Origin: Phenylobacterium sp.
GTDB taxonomy: Bacteria > Pseudomonadota > Alphaproteobacteria > Caulobacterales > Caulobacteraceae
DNA length: 64,000 nucleotides
Assembly (NCBI RefSeq): GCF_030681155.1
Contig: NZ_JAUXXE010000019.1
Coordinates: forward strand, 1-64,000
Direction: 5' to 3'
Numbering within the stretch: position 1 is the stretch's first letter; each line of letters opens with the position of its first letter. Under the pieces are notes generated by a model. It was not told the DNA's origin. It ran no database searches and saw only the letters and a list, made by a program, of their open reading frames with translations. Positions 26,257-36,184 of the stretch are shown one piece after another. The translations under genes and the position numbers were made by a program.

Positions 26257-27660
26257 ATGGTTTCCCCTGCTCGCTCGTTCTCTCGCATCGCGATGGCCGC
26301 CGTTGCAGCGCTAAGCCTTGCGCTGCCTCCGGTTCCGGCCCGCGCCGAGGACGGCGTCGCCCTGATCCGCGATACCGAGATCGAGGAAATCCTGCGCAAG
26401 GATTCCGAGCCGATCTTCAAGGCCGCCGGCATTGATTCGACTTCGATCGAAATCCTGCTGATCGGCGGCAAGGACATGCAGGCCTTCGCCGGCCCCGGGG
26501 TCATGGGCGTCTATACCGGCCTGATCCTGGAATCTGAAAATCCCAACCAGCTCCAAGGCGTCATCGCCCACGAAGTCGGCCACTTGGCCGCCGGGCACTC
26601 CGCCCGCTCGGGCGAGATGACGGCGGCGGGCATGACGCCCTTCCTGCTGACCATGGGCCTGGGCGTGCTGGCCGCGCTCGCCGGTTCGGGCGAAGGCGCC
26701 GCGGGCCTGATCGGCAGCGCCAGCTATTTCGGCACCCTGGGCGCCATGGGCTATAGCCGCGAACAGGAAAGCCGGGCCGACCAAGCTGGCGCGGCGATGC
26801 TTGAGCGCGCCGGACTGTCGGGCAAGGGGCTCGTCGAGTTCTTCGACAACTTCCGCTACCAGGAAGTCTTCCAGGAAGCTCGGCGCTTCGCCTACTTCCG
26901 GTCTCACCCGCTCTCATCGTCGCGGATCGAAACCCTGCGGCACCGGGTCGAAGAAAACGCCCACTACAACACCCCCGACACGCCCGAGGCGCTGGCCGAG
27001 CACAGCATCATGAAGGCCAAGCTGGACGGGTTCCTGAACCCCACCGTGGCCATCACCAAATATACGGAGAAGGACACGTCCTATCCGGCCCGCTATGCGC
27101 GGGCGATCGCCTACTATCAGATGAAGCAGCCCGATCAGGCGCTGAAGCTGATCGACGCCCTGCTGGCCGAGCAGCCGGACAATCCGTACCTTTGGGAGCT
27201 GAAGGGCCAGGTGCTCTTTGAGTTCGGCCGCGCCAAGGAGGCTGAAATGCCGCAGCGCAAGTCGGTCGAGCTGAAACCCGACGCGCCGTTGCTGCGCATC
27301 AACCTTGGCCAGACGCTCATCGCGCTGGACGACGACAAGAAGGTCGAGGAAGGCGTGGGCGAACTGCGCAAGGCGCTGACGCAGGAACACGACAACGCGG
27401 CCGCCTGGCGCATCCTGGCCCAAGCCTATGACAAGCAGGGCAAGGAGGGCTTGGCCCGCCTGGCCACCGGCGAGTACTTCTTCGCGGTCGGCGATCCGCA
27501 GCAGGCGCGGGTCTTCGCCATGCGCGCACGGGAGAAACTCGACAAGGACACGCCGGAATGGCGCCGCGCGACGGACATCGTATTGACGTCAAAACCCAGC
27601 AAGGACGATCTCAAGGATCTTGCCTCTGAAGGCTCGATCACGCGACGTTCGTCACGCTGA
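26257..27660 (+). CDS. Periplasmic M48 metalloprotease with TPR repeats (BepA-like)
   Basis: A 467-aa exported zinc protease resembling BepA/YfgC, which checks outer-membrane protein assembly in other Gram-negatives. A signal peptide (IAMAAVAALSLALPPVPARA) is followed by the M48 domain with HEVGHLAAGHSA (HExxH), a hydrophobic plug region and the third zinc ligand in YSREQESRADQAG. The C-terminal half is helical TPR-type (RYARAIAYYQMKQPDQALKLIDALL, NPYLWELKGQVLFEFGRAKEAE). I chose the ATG at 26257, preceded by GGAG; the track start at 26218 adds 13 residues before the signal peptide. It is followed by an ScsC-like thiol protein, so both may act in envelope protein quality control. Confidence 0.9.
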   Translation: MVSPARSFSRIAMAAVAALSLALPPVPARAEDGVALIRDTEIEEILRKDSEPIFKAAGIDSTSIEILLIGGKDMQAFAGPGVMGVYTGLILESENPNQLQGVIAHEVGHLAAGHSARSGEMTAAGMTPFLLTMGLGVLAALAGSGEGAAGLIGSASYFGTLGAMGYSREQESRADQAGAAMLERAGLSGKGLVEFFDNFRYQEVFQEARRFAYFRSHPLSSSRIETLRHRVEENAHYNTPDTPEALAEHSIMKAKLDGFLNPTVAITKYTEKDTSYPARYARAIAYYQMKQPDQALKLIDALLAEQPDNPYLWELKGQVLFEFGRAKEAEMPQRKSVELKPDAPLLRINLGQTLIALDDDKKVEEGVGELRKALTQEHDNAAAWRILAQAYDKQGKEGLARLATGEYFFAVGDPQQARVFAMRAREKLDKDTPEWRRATDIVLTSKPSKDDLKDLASEGSITRRSSR

Positions 27661-27698
27661 CGCTTCGCAAACCCCCGCTTCTCACCTATTTGGCCTAC

Positions 27699-28448
27699 AT
27701 GACCATGACCACTCGCGCGGCTCTCGCGCTTTGCGCCGCCCTCGCCCTGCCGCTCGCCGCCTGCGCGAAGAAGCCTGACGATGACTTCGGCCAGAAGGTG
27801 CGAACCTATCTGCTCGAGCATCCCGAGGTGATCGAGGAAGCCGTCCAAAAGCTTCAGGAAAACAAGCAGGCCGCCGCCGCTGAAGCCGCCAAGGCCTCGC
27901 TTGGCAAGTACCGCGCCCAGCTTGAGCGCGATCCGCGCGACTTCGTCGCCAACCCCGACGGGAAGATCACCGTGGTCGAGTTCTTCGACTACCGCTGCGG
28001 CTACTGCAAGGTCAGCGCGCCTGAGGTTCTAAAGCTGATCGCAGAGAACCCCGACGTCCGATTCGTCTTCAAGGAATTCCCGATCTTCGGCGGCGAGTCC
28101 AACCTGGCCGCCCAGGTCGCCCTCTCCGAACCGGCCAAGCCCAAGACCCTGAAGCTGTTCGAAGCCTTCATGGCCGAGAAGGCCCTGGACGCCGCGTCGA
28201 TCGACCGCCACCTGCGCGCCGCCGGCGTGGATCCAGCCGCCGCCAAGGCGGCCGGCGCCTCTCCCGCGGTTCAGAAGCACATCGCCGACACCCGCGAACT
28301 GGCCCAGGCGCTGGCGATCGAAGGTACGCCGGCCTTTATCATCGGCGACACCATGATCCCCGGCGCTGATATCGCAGCGCTGCGGGCGGCGATCGAAGAA
28401 GCCAAGACCGGCAAGCTGAAGACCGTTCCGAACGTAAAGCCGTCCTAA
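27699..28448 (+). CDS. DsbA/ScsC-family thiol-disulfide lipoprotein
   Basis: A 249-aa periplasmic thioredoxin-fold protein. The N-terminus is a signal peptide ending in a lipobox (LPLAAC), so it is probably a lipoprotein. Then comes a helical segment typical of ScsC-like proteins (VRTYLLEHPEVIEEAVQKLQENK), which mediates oligomerisation in some homologues, and a DsbA-type domain with FFDYRCGYCKVSAPEV (CGYC active site) and the cis-Pro loop IEGTPAFIIGD. It may reduce or isomerise disulfides. The track starts at a TTG (27690); I use the ATG at 27699, with 27705 also possible. It follows the BepA-like gene by 38 bases and may be co-transcribed. Confidence 0.88.
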   Translation: MTMTTRAALALCAALALPLAACAKKPDDDFGQKVRTYLLEHPEVIEEAVQKLQENKQAAAAEAAKASLGKYRAQLERDPRDFVANPDGKITVVEFFDYRCGYCKVSAPEVLKLIAENPDVRFVFKEFPIFGGESNLAAQVALSEPAKPKTLKLFEAFMAEKALDAASIDRHLRAAGVDPAAAKAAGASPAVQKHIADTRELAQALAIEGTPAFIIGDTMIPGADIAALRAAIEEAKTGKLKTVPNVKPS

Positions 28449-28570
28449 CGCCCTCTCAGGCGCATTCGGCTCCAAAACTCAGGCTTCCCGCCGTCTGACG
28501 ACACCGCTAGGCTCTCCCCAGGGAACTTAGGGAACAGTCCGTCCAGCAACGGGGGAGCCTGAGTAAGAAA

Positions 28571-30064
28571 ATGCACGAACGTGTATTGGTGATCGGGGCC
28601 GGGATCGCTGGATTGTGCACGGCGCTGGCCCTGGCGCCGACTGGACGCGACATCGTTATTCTCGAACGCGACCCGCCCCCGCCGACCGGCGGACCGGACG
28701 AAGCCTTCCAAGACTGGAGCCGGCGAGGCGTCGGCCATCTGCGCCACAGCCATGCCTTTCTGGCGCGGCTACGCACCATCATCAAGACCGAGCACCCCGA
28801 ACTGCACGCCGACCTGTTGCGGGCGGGATGCCGCGAGCTCGGCTTCGACCGGATGCTCACCGACCTCCATCGCGCCGACTACCGCCCTCGGCCGGAAGAC
28901 CGCGACTTCGTCGTGCTGACCAGCCGTCGCACCACCCTGGAACTGGTGATCCGGCGCTATGTCGAACACCACCCCAATGTGCGGATCGCCTCGGAGACCT
29001 TCGTCCGCAAGCTGCTGACCCAACTAACACCGGAGGGTCTGCGGGTGGTCGGCGTTTCGGTGACCGATGCGGCGGGCGCGCGAGACGTCATCAGCGACAT
29101 CGTGATCGACGCCGGCGGCCGCACCTCATCGGGAATCGAGCAACTCGTGGAAGAAGGCGCTGCCATCACCGAGGAGAGCGAGAGCACCGGCATCATCTAC
29201 TTCACGCGCCATTTCCGGCTGCTGCCGGGGGTGGAGGAACCTCGCTCAAAGGCTCCGGGCACTGGCGATCTGGGCTTCCTGAAGTTCGGTCTGTTCCCAG
29301 GCGACAACGGCTGCTTCTCAATCACCATCTGCGTGCCCGAGGTCGAGCTCGAACTGCGCAAGGCCATGGTGAACCCCGAGGTCTTCCAAGCCATCTGCGC
29401 TCGCATCCCCGGCCTTGTCCCGTGGATAGACCCAGCGATCTCTGAAGGCGTCGGCCGCGTCTACGGCATGGGCGAGCTCAACAGCCGCTGGCGAGACATC
29501 AGCGGCGATGGAACGCCGGCGGTGCTGGGTTACTTCGCCGTCGGCGACAGCTTGGTGCGAACCAATCCGCTCTATGGGCGCGGCTGCTCGTTCGCGGCGG
29601 TCAGCGCCTACCTGCTGCGTGACGTCCTTGTCTCGACCGAGGACGCCGGCACCCGGGTCACGGAGTATCAGGAACGGGTGACCGCCGAGTTGCGCCCCTA
29701 CTACCTCAACATGCGCGACCAGGATCGCTCCGCCATCCGCCGCGCCAAGCAGAACCTTACGCCAGGCTATCGCCCCAGCATCAAGAGCCGGGTTCTAAAG
29801 AGCTTCCTGGAGGACGGGGTGAACATCGCCGTCCGCTCGGACGCCAACCTGCTGCGCGAAGCCCTACGCGGCTTCCACATGCTGGAGCATCCGTCCGCCT
29901 GGCTGAAGCGGCCGGACAACATCGCCAAGATCATGCGCTACTGGGCAACCCGCCGCGCGTTGAAGGCCGACGCCTATCCGCCCAAACCAGGGCCGGGCCG
30001 TGTCGAGCTGATGCGAGGCGTCGGCCTCTCGCCGGAGGCCGACATGATCAAGGCTGCGGCCTAG
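28571..30064 (+). CDS. FAD-dependent oxidoreductase (monooxygenase-like)
   Basis: A 497-aa flavoprotein of the geranylgeranyl-reductase/aromatic-hydroxylase superfamily. The N-terminal dinucleotide fold is RVLVIGAGIAGLCTALALA with an acidic strand end (IVILERD), and a second FAD motif is GYFAVGDSLVRTNPLYGRGCSFAAVSA. The middle region (about residues 50-300) lacks motifs I can link to a substrate. An Arg pair in VLTSRRTTLELVIRRY fits the family. It stands alone on the plus strand; the stop overlaps the SDR stop (CTAG). The substrate is unknown. Confidence 0.82.
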   Translation: MHERVLVIGAGIAGLCTALALAPTGRDIVILERDPPPPTGGPDEAFQDWSRRGVGHLRHSHAFLARLRTIIKTEHPELHADLLRAGCRELGFDRMLTDLHRADYRPRPEDRDFVVLTSRRTTLELVIRRYVEHHPNVRIASETFVRKLLTQLTPEGLRVVGVSVTDAAGARDVISDIVIDAGGRTSSGIEQLVEEGAAITEESESTGIIYFTRHFRLLPGVEEPRSKAPGTGDLGFLKFGLFPGDNGCFSITICVPEVELELRKAMVNPEVFQAICARIPGLVPWIDPAISEGVGRVYGMGELNSRWRDISGDGTPAVLGYFAVGDSLVRTNPLYGRGCSFAAVSAYLLRDVLVSTEDAGTRVTEYQERVTAELRPYYLNMRDQDRSAIRRAKQNLTPGYRPSIKSRVLKSFLEDGVNIAVRSDANLLREALRGFHMLEHPSAWLKRPDNIAKIMRYWATRRALKADAYPPKPGPGRVELMRGVGLSPEADMIKAAA

Positions 30065-30858
30065 CCGTCGGCGTTGTTGAACAATCCGCCTTGGGCCATC
30101 TGATCTCGGGTGGCCTCGGGCGCCAGGGTCGCGGCCTTGTCCAGCTCGACCAATTCCGGCGGGACGTACCAGTGCAGGGTGTCGGCGTGGTAGGCCTCCC
30201 ACACCACCTTGGCGACCTCGACCGGCGGAATGGCCCGGAACATTCCATCCTTGGGCGCGCCGGCGGCGACGCCCGGCGGCAGGATCGGCGTATCGATCAC
30301 GCCGGGCAGCACATCGGCGACTCGCACCCCATAGGCCTTGAACTCCACCGACAGGGCCTCTGAAAACCCCTTCACGGCGTGCTTGGTCGCGGAATAGACC
30401 GCGATATTGGCCATGCCGAAGGTCGCCGATGAAGATGAGGTCGTGAAGCACAGCGAGTTTGGCGTGGCCTTCAGCAGGCCGATCGCCTCGTGAATGCCGA
30501 TCAGCACGCCCATCAGGTTGACCTGAACGACCGCGATCACATCCTCGAAGGGCTGCTCGGCGAACGGCCCTCCCCGGCCGATCCCGGCATTGTTGAACAG
30601 CAGGTCCAGCTTACCATCCGTCGCGATGGAGAAATCCGCCAGCGCCGCGCGGTAGTCCTCGCGGTCGGTGACATCCAACGGGCGGACCAGGCAATTGCCC
30701 GCGCCGAGTTCGGCCTCCAAGGAAGCCAGCCCGGCGGCGTTGACGTCATAGCCGCCTACGAACCAGCCCTTGCCGGCGAACAGTCTGGCGGTCTCCAGGC
30801 CCATGCCGGAGGCCGCTCCAGTGATGAAAATCGACTTCCGCCCGTTCGCCTGGCCCAT
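30061..30858 (-). CDS. Short-chain dehydrogenase/reductase
   Basis: A 265-aa classical SDR that should use NAD(P)H. The cofactor motif is ITGAASGMGLETARLFAGKG, with LLFNNAGIGRG (NNAG), the catalytic Ser in LCFTTSSSSA and YSATKHAVKGFSEAL (YxxxK). The conserved Asp in YDVNAAG suggests an NAD preference. I chose the ATG at 30858, after an AAGGGAAG ribosome-binding site; the track start (30915) would overlap the upstream gene. It is the last gene of thiS-thiG-isomerase-SDR. The substrate is unknown. Confidence 0.9.
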   Translation of the reverse strand: MGQANGRKSIFITGAASGMGLETARLFAGKGWFVGGYDVNAAGLASLEAELGAGNCLVRPLDVTDREDYRAALADFSIATDGKLDLLFNNAGIGRGGPFAEQPFEDVIAVVQVNLMGVLIGIHEAIGLLKATPNSLCFTTSSSSATFGMANIAVYSATKHAVKGFSEALSVEFKAYGVRVADVLPGVIDTPILPPGVAAGAPKDGMFRAIPPVEVAKVVWEAYHADTLHWYVPPELVELDKAATLAPEATRDQMAQGGLFNNADG

Positions 30859-30875
30859 CGCGCTTCCCTTTTTCG

Positions 30876-31529
30876 TCAGGCGCGCGGTGTCATCCCGCGC
30901 TGCTTCAGCCGCCACACCAGCACATCGAAGCGGTCTTGTCCGAAGAAGGGTTCGTTCTCGAACACCATGGTCGGCACGCCCCAGTGGCCGGCCTCGCGGT
31001 GAGCCTCCTGGCTGGCCTCAATCTCGGCGGCGATCTCCGCGGCTTGAGCCTGCGCCGCACTCGCGAGCAGATCCATATCCAGGCCGGCGCGGGTGATGGC
31101 CTGTCGAACCTGATCGCCCTCGTTCCAGGGCTGCTCGCCACCGCGCCAGATCAGCCGGCTGACCTCGTCATAGAAGGCCAGCCCCTGCGGCGTTCGCCCC
31201 GCCATCACGCCTAGCGGCATCAGCAGGTCCAGATGCGGTTGATCCTTGGCGCCGTTCAGGGTGGCGAAATCGACCACCACCGGATCAGGCTTGGGCCAAG
31301 CCAGCGGCAGCTCCAGGAATTCGGCCAGACGCCGGATGTCGCGCATCAGATAGGGGATGAACAGCGGGTCCTGCTTGGTGAAGAACCCCTCCGAACGCAC
31401 CGCCAGCGGATAGACCGGCCGAATCCGAACATCGACGTCGTAGGTTTCCGCCAATTCCCGCAAACGCGGGGTCACCAGATAGGAATAGGGACTGCGGAAG
31501 GACCAGAAGACGTCGACGCTCAGGGTCAT
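30876..31529 (-). CDS. 2-hydroxychromene-2-carboxylate isomerase-like (DsbA-fold) protein
   Basis: A 217-aa kappa-class-GST/DsbA-fold protein of the HCCA isomerase family, which acts with glutathione in aromatic catabolism in other bacteria. The active-site segment is DVFWSFRSPYSYLVTPRL, with Ser in place of a DsbA cysteine, and the C-terminal cis-Pro loop is HWGVPTMVFENEPFFGQDRFD. The ATG at 31529 overlaps the thiG stop (ATGA); the track's 31532 is a TTG. No aromatic-degradation genes are near, so the substrate is open. The SDR follows after 17 bases, suggesting a two-step conversion. Confidence 0.85.
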   Translation of the reverse strand: MTLSVDVFWSFRSPYSYLVTPRLRELAETYDVDVRIRPVYPLAVRSEGFFTKQDPLFIPYLMRDIRRLAEFLELPLAWPKPDPVVVDFATLNGAKDQPHLDLLMPLGVMAGRTPQGLAFYDEVSRLIWRGGEQPWNEGDQVRQAITRAGLDMDLLASAAQAQAAEIAAEIEASQEAHREAGHWGVPTMVFENEPFFGQDRFDVLVWRLKQRGMTPRA

Positions 31530-32317
31530 CAAATCAAGCCAGCTAGCGGTGAGGATGGCTCAGCATACATACGTTTTGGCATGCGTCCTGCCAAAAACGA
31601 TTCCCGGCCGGCGATCACCGCGTGCTTCATCGCATTGGCCATGCGAATCGGCGACGTGGCGCCGGCGATGGCCGTGTTCATCAGCACCGCGTCACAGCCC
31701 GTCTCCATGGCCAAGACGGCGTCAGACGCCGTGCCGACCCCAGCGTCGACCAGCACCGGCACCTTGGACTGCTCGATGATCAGACCCAGGTTCAGGAAGT
31801 TCTGGATGCCCCTGCCCGACCCGATCGGGGCTGCAGCCGGCATGATCGCGCAGGCGCCGGCGTCTTCCAGCTTCTGAGCGTAGACCGGATCGTCGCTGCA
31901 ATAGACCATCACCTGGAAGCCGTCGGCGACCAGCAGCTTCAGCGCCCGCAGGGTCTCTTCCATATCCGGCAGCAGGTGCTTGGTGTTGGACAGCACCTCC
32001 AGCTTCACAAGATCCCAGCCACCGGCCTCCCGCGCCAGGCGCAGGGTCCGGATCGCATCCTCACCGGTGAAGCAGCCGGCGGTGTTGGGCAGGAAAGTGA
32101 ACCGCTCGGGGCTCACATAGTCGACCAGCATCGGCTGGTTCGGATCGCTGAGGTTCACCCGGCGCACCGCGACCGTGACGAGCTCGGCCCCCGCCGCCTC
32201 GGCGGCCGCGGCGTTCTCCGCATAGTCCTTGTAATTGCCGGTGCCGACGATCAGGCGCGAGGTGAAGGTGCGGCCAGCTACCGTCCACGTGTCTCCTGGT
32301 TGGATAGACCCGTCCAT
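31529..32317 (-). CDS. thiG: Thiazole synthase ThiG
   Basis: A 262-aa TIM-barrel enzyme that makes the thiazole phosphate half of thiamine from ThiS-thiocarboxylate, deoxyxylulose phosphate and dehydroglycine. Motifs include [45 protein letters not shown] (the imine-forming Lys), [15 protein letters not shown] and [33 protein letters not shown]. The ATG at 32317 has a perfect GGAGG eight bases upstream and overlaps the thiS stop; the track's start at 32326 is a GTG. ThiG acts directly on ThiS, the gene before it. Confidence 0.95.
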   Translation of the reverse strand: MDGSIQPGDTWTVAGRTFTSRLIVGTGNYKDYAENAAAAEAAGAELVTVAVRRVNLSDPNQPMLVDYVSPERFTFLPNTAGCFTGEDAIRTLRLAREAGGWDLVKLEVLSNTKHLLPDMEETLRALKLLVADGFQVMVYCSDDPVYAQKLEDAGACAIMPAAAPIGSGRGIQNFLNLGLIIEQSKVPVLVDAGVGTASDAVLAMETGCDAVLMNTAIAGATSPIRMANAMKHAVIAGRESFLAGRMPKRMYAEPSSPLAGLI

Positions 32318-32318
32318 G

Positions 32319-32519
32319 TCAGCCACCTCCGATAAAATGCACGATCTCGATGCGGTCGCCGTCGGCGATCGCTGTCTGCAGATAGGCCGAACGCGGCACG
32401 ATCTCCAGATTGCGTTCCACCGCGACCTTGCGCGCGTCCAGGCCCAGTTCGGCCACCAAAGCGGCCACGTTCGACAGGGCTCCGAAGGCCCTTTCCTCGC
32501 CGTTGATGGTCAGCGTCAT
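32319..32519 (-). CDS. thiS: Sulfur carrier protein ThiS
   Basis: A 66-aa ubiquitin-like sulfur carrier for thiamine thiazole synthesis. It runs [37 protein letters not shown]... and ends with the diagnostic VHFIGGG; the C-terminal Gly is adenylated and thiocarboxylated. The ORF track only shows it as the tail of a longer frame (32319-32759) whose first 80 residues overlap aroQ on the other strand; the ATG at 32519 is the start. No thiF, thiO or thiC is in the window, and no TPP riboswitch is visible upstream. Confidence 0.93.
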   Translation of the reverse strand: MTLTINGEERAFGALSNVAALVAELGLDARKVAVERNLEIVPRSAYLQTAIADGDRIEIVHFIGGG

Positions 32520-32606
32520 GACGCCCTCGTGAAGCTTGAAGTTGCCGAATGCTTGTGACCCCCGCCGCCGACCGTTACAAGACGGCGGAATCGACGGCGG
32601 AGCCGA

Positions 32607-33044
32607 ATGTCGAAACCGATCTATGTGCTTAGCGGGCCCAACCTCAACCTCTTGGGGGTCCGGGAGCCGGAGATTTACGGGAAGGAAACGCTGGAGGACG
32701 TCCGCACACGTTGCGAGCGTCGCGCCGGCGCCCTTGGTCATGCCGTGATCTTCCGCCAATCAAACCACGAGGGCCAGTTGATCGACTGGGTGCAGGAGGC
32801 TCGCACAGAGGCCTGCGCCCTGGTGATCAACCCGGCGGGCTATGGACACACGTCCGTCGCCCTGCTGGACGCTCTCAAGACGCTCGATATCCCGATCGTC
32901 GAGTGTCACCTGTCAAACCCGGCGGCGCGTGAGACGTTCCGTCGTGAAACCTTTGTCTCCCTGGCCGCCACCGGAGTTGTCTCCGGTTTCGGCGGGGCAA
33001 GCTATGAATTGGCCGTCGAGGCCGCCGCGGGCCTGGCCCGCTGA
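32607..33044 (+). CDS. aroQ: 3-dehydroquinate dehydratase, type II
   Basis: A 145-aa type II dehydroquinase of the shikimate pathway, normally a cytoplasmic dodecamer. It has the lid and active-site region [18 protein letters not shown] (catalytic Tyr, with Arg just before), [33 protein letters not shown] (general-acid His) and [16 protein letters not shown]. Start ATG at 32607. It lies 27 bases before accB and is probably co-transcribed with accBC, an arrangement common in bacteria. Confidence 0.95.
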   Translation: MSKPIYVLSGPNLNLLGVREPEIYGKETLEDVRTRCERRAGALGHAVIFRQSNHEGQLIDWVQEARTEACALVINPAGYGHTSVALLDALKTLDIPIVECHLSNPAARETFRRETFVSLAATGVVSGFGGASYELAVEAAAGLAR

Positions 33045-33071
33045 GCCTCAACCCAAGTTAAGGAATAGAAT

Positions 33072-33554
33072 ATGGCTAGCAGTCCCAAGGCTCCTGCCGA
33101 TCCGATCGACGCCCGCATGGTGCGCAAACTGGCCGACATCCTGACAGACACCGGCCTGTCGGAAATCGAAGTCGAGTGCGATGGACTGAAGATCCGGGTG
33201 GCCAAGACGCTGACCTCGGCCCCGATCCAGTACGCCGCAGCTCCCGCCCCGGTCGCCGCAGTGGCGGCGCCTGCCGCCGCTGCTCCGACTGGTGAAGCCG
33301 CCGCGCCGGAACGTCGCAAGGGCGACGTCGTCAACTCCCCGATGGTCGGCACCGTCTATCTGCAGCCGCAACCTGACGCCCCGGCCTTCGTCAAGGTGGG
33401 CGACATGGTCAGCGCCGGTCAGACGCTGATGATCGTCGAAGCCATGAAGACCATGAACCCGATCCCCGCGCCAAAGGCCGGCAAGGTCGTGGAGATCATC
33501 GTCGAGGACGCCCAGCCCGTCGAGTTCGGCGAGCCTCTGGTTGTCATCGAGTAG
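33072..33554 (+). CDS. accB: Biotin carboxyl carrier protein of acetyl-CoA carboxylase
   Basis: A 160-aa BCCP, which carries biotin in the first step of fatty-acid synthesis. The N-terminal helical part ([31 protein letters not shown]) is joined by an Ala/Pro linker to the biotinyl domain, with [25 protein letters not shown], the exposed thumb and the biotinylation site [12 protein letters not shown]. The Lys is in EAMKTM. It ends five bases before accC. Confidence 0.95.
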   Translation: MASSPKAPADPIDARMVRKLADILTDTGLSEIEVECDGLKIRVAKTLTSAPIQYAAAPAPVAAVAAPAAAAPTGEAAAPERRKGDVVNSPMVGTVYLQPQPDAPAFVKVGDMVSAGQTLMIVEAMKTMNPIPAPKAGKVVEIIVEDAQPVEFGEPLVVIE

Positions 33555-33559
33555 GATCG

Positions 33560-34909
33560 ATGTTCGATAAAATCCTCATCGCCAATCGCGGCGAGATCGC
33601 CCTGCGGATCCATCGGGCCTGCAAGGAAATGGGTATCTCGACGGTGGCGGTCCACTCCGAGCGCGACGCGGGCGCCATGTGGGTTCGCCTGGCCGACGAA
33701 AGCGTCTGCATCGGACCAGCGTCGGCGGCCAAGAGCTACCTGAACATTCCCTCGATCATCGCCGCGGCGGAGATCACCGGCGCCCAGGCCATTCACCCAG
33801 GCTACGGGTTCCTGTCGGAAAACGCCCGGTTCGCCGAGATCGTGACCGCCCACGGCCTGACTTTCATCGGTCCGACCTCGGACCACATCAAGATGATGGG
33901 CGACAAGATCACCTCCAAGCAGGCGGTGAAGGAAGCCGGCATCCCTGTGGTTCCCGGCTCCGACGGCGCCGTCACGACCGAGGAAGAGGCTTTCGCCGCC
34001 GCCAAGGAGATCGGCTTCCCCGTGCTGATCAAGGCCGCCGCCGGCGGCGGTGGTCGCGGCATGAAGGTCGCTCAGACCCAGGAAGACCTCTACGAGGCGG
34101 TTTCCACCGCTCGCGCCGAGGCGCGTGCGGCGTTCGGCGACGACGCGGTCTATATGGAGCGCTACCTCCAGACCCCGCGCCATATCGAGATCCAGGTGAT
34201 CGCCGACAAGTTCGGCAATGTCTGCCACCTCGGGGAACGCGACTGCTCGCTGCAGCGCCGCCACCAGAAGGTTCTGGAAGAAGCCCCCTCGCCCGTTATC
34301 GACGCCGCGGCCCGCGCCAAGATCGGCAAGGTCGTGGTCGATGCGGTCAAGGCCATCGGCTATCTCGGCGTCGGCACCATCGAGTTCCTGTACGAGAACG
34401 GCGAGTTCTTCTTCATCGAGATGAACACCCGCCTGCAGGTGGAACACCCGGTCACCGAAGCCATCACCGGCATCGACCTGGTCCGCGAACAGATTCGCAT
34501 CGCCGCGGGCCTGCCGCTGTCGTTCCGCCAAGAGGACGTGGTCTTCGAAGGCCACGCCATCGAGTGCCGGATCAACGCCGAGAATCCGAAGACCTTCGCC
34601 CCGTCGCCGGGACTGGTCACCGACTTCCATGCCCCCGGCGGCCTGGGCGTGCGCCTCGATAGCGCGCTCTATGCCGGTTATTCGGTCCCGCCCGACTACG
34701 ACAGTCTGGTTGGCAAGCTCATCGTCCATGGCCGCGACCGCGAGGAGTGCATCGCACGCCTCAACCGCTGCCTGAACGAGATGGTGGTCGGCGGCATCGA
34801 AACCTCGATCCCGTTGTTCCAAGAACTGCTGCAACAGCCCGACATCCTGGCAGGCTACTACAACATCCACTGGCTGGAACGGTGGATGAAGGCGCAGGCA
34901 GAGGCCTAG
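33560..34909 (+). CDS. accC: Biotin carboxylase subunit of acetyl-CoA carboxylase
   Basis: A 449-aa ATP-grasp enzyme that carboxylates biotin on AccB. It starts [25 protein letters not shown] and has [12 protein letters not shown], the ATP-binding Gly-rich loop [53 protein letters not shown] and the carboxylase tail. Length and motifs are those of an ordinary AccC. It is followed after 20 bases by aat. Confidence 0.96.
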   Translation: MFDKILIANRGEIALRIHRACKEMGISTVAVHSERDAGAMWVRLADESVCIGPASAAKSYLNIPSIIAAAEITGAQAIHPGYGFLSENARFAEIVTAHGLTFIGPTSDHIKMMGDKITSKQAVKEAGIPVVPGSDGAVTTEEEAFAAAKEIGFPVLIKAAAGGGGRGMKVAQTQEDLYEAVSTARAEARAAFGDDAVYMERYLQTPRHIEIQVIADKFGNVCHLGERDCSLQRRHQKVLEEAPSPVIDAAARAKIGKVVVDAVKAIGYLGVGTIEFLYENGEFFFIEMNTRLQVEHPVTEAITGIDLVREQIRIAAGLPLSFRQEDVVFEGHAIECRINAENPKTFAPSPGLVTDFHAPGGLGVRLDSALYAGYSVPPDYDSLVGKLIVHGRDREECIARLNRCLNEMVVGGIETSIPLFQELLQQPDILAGYYNIHWLERWMKAQAEA

Positions 34910-34929
34910 AGGATCGCCGTCAAGGCCGC

Positions 34930-35577
34930 ATGGACACCTTCGGCCCCCGCGATCTGCTGGAGTGCTACGCGCGCGGCGTCTTCCCGATGGCCGACGCGCG
35001 GGAAGACGAAAGCGTCTTCCTGATAGACCCGGAAAAACGAGGCGTGATCCCGCTGAACGGGTTTCACGTCTCCCGGCGCCTTGCCCGCACGGTTCGCGGC
35101 GATCCGTTTGAAATCCGGATCGACAGCGCCTTCCCGCAGGTCGTGCTGGAGTGCGCCGCTTCAAAGCCCGGGCGGACCGAGACCTGGATCAATGGCGTGA
35201 TCGAGCACCTCTACGCCCAACTGTTCGAGATCGGCCATGCGCACAGCGTCGAGTGCTGGCGAGAGGGCCAGTTGGTCGGCGGCCTCTATGGGGTGTCGCT
35301 AGGCGGCGCCTTCTTTGGCGAGAGCATGTTCTCGCGCGAAACCGACGCCTCGAAGATCGCCCTGGTCCATCTGGTGGCGCGGCTTGTCGCCGACGGCTTC
35401 AAGCTGCTGGACGCCCAGTTCATCACCGATCATCTGACGCAGTTCGGTACTGAGGAAATTCCCCGCGCCGAATATCATCGGCGACTGGCCAGGGCCCTGC
35501 CCGTGGCCGCCGATTTTCAGCGGGCGGCGACCGGGACCGGCGCGGCGGCCCTGCAGGTGATCAGCCAGGCGTCATAG
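34930..35577 (+). CDS. aat: Leucyl/phenylalanyl-tRNA-protein transferase
   Basis: A 215-aa N-end-rule transferase that adds Leu or Phe to proteins with N-terminal Arg or Lys, marking them for ClpAP. The family core is seen in [16 protein letters not shown], the [24 protein letters not shown] and [32 protein letters not shown] segments and [18 protein letters not shown] use the ATG at 34930; the track frame begins inside accC (34747). The last 61 bases overlap the convergent DUF2155 gene. Confidence 0.95.
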   Translation: MDTFGPRDLLECYARGVFPMADAREDESVFLIDPEKRGVIPLNGFHVSRRLARTVRGDPFEIRIDSAFPQVVLECAASKPGRTETWINGVIEHLYAQLFEIGHAHSVECWREGQLVGGLYGVSLGGAFFGESMFSRETDASKIALVHLVARLVADGFKLLDAQFITDHLTQFGTEEIPRAEYHRRLARALPVAADFQRAATGTGAAALQVISQAS

Positions 35578-36182
35578 ACCGGGTGTTGCAGCGGATGCAG
35601 GCCGGGCGACGACGCGTACATCCACCCTCGGAAGGTCTGGCGCGGCGGCGGCGTCGGCTTGCCGGGCGCTGAGCGCGGCTGTGACTCCACGGTCATGTAG
35701 GCCATCGAGTCTTCGACGGCCTCGTCGCCGGCCGAGCGCTCGCAGGCCTTCACGGTGAAAACGAGGTTCTTGTAACGAACGGGCCTGCCCACCGCGGCTT
35801 CAAAGCGGATCGATTCGGCCGCGATCTTGTCCAGCGCATGGATCACCGCGACGTCGTAACGGGCGCGCTTGATCGCCGCTTCGGTGGGCTTGGCCGCAAC
35901 GGTCGCCTTGGGGGGCGGCGCCGGGGTCACGTCTTCATCGTCGATGGGCGGGGGCGTGGCGATCGGCGGCGGGGCGATGACCTGCACCGGCGGCGCCTCC
36001 TCAGGCGGAGCGGCGACGGGCGGCGGGGCTGCAGGCTGAGCCGGGACGGGCGTGGGCGTGGGCGGGGCGCCGGCTGGCGGCGCAGCCGTCGGTGACGGGC
36101 CGCTCGTCGGTGGGGCTGGCTGAGCCGTGGCTGAGGTCGCGCTCAGCGCCAGCAGAACGGCGATGGTGCGAACCCGCGCCAT
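35517..36182 (-). CDS. DUF2155 exported protein
   Basis: A 221-aa exported protein with a C-terminal DUF2155 domain. A signal peptide ([15 protein letters not shown]) precedes about 85 residues of Pro/Ala-rich linker and the conserved part [30 protein letters not shown]...[30 protein letters not shown], which has the two Cys of the family. The function is unknown; homologues are common in alphaproteobacteria beside aat and the NDUFA12 gene, as here. It lies two bases after NDUFA12 and overlaps the end of aat on the other strand. Confidence 0.88.
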   Translation of the reverse strand: MARVRTIAVLLALSATSATAQPAPPTSGPSPTAAPPAGAPPTPTPVPAQPAAPPPVAAPPEEAPPVQVIAPPPIATPPPIDDEDVTPAPPPKATVAAKPTEAAIKRARYDVAVIHALDKIAAESIRFEAAVGRPVRYKNLVFTVKACERSAGDEAVEDSMAYMTVESQPRSAPGKPTPPPRQTFRGWMYASSPGLHPLQHPVYDAWLITCRAAAPVPVAAR

Positions 36183-36184
36183 GA

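Noticed and set aside
32520-32606. TPP riboswitch upstream of thiS
   Set aside because: Neither of the conserved THI-box segments (CTGAGA, ACCTGATCTGG) is present; the gap to aroQ is only 87 bases.
33419-35164. A 581-aa minus-strand ORF opposite accC and aat
   Set aside because: Antisense frame of two clear genes, with no recognisable domain.
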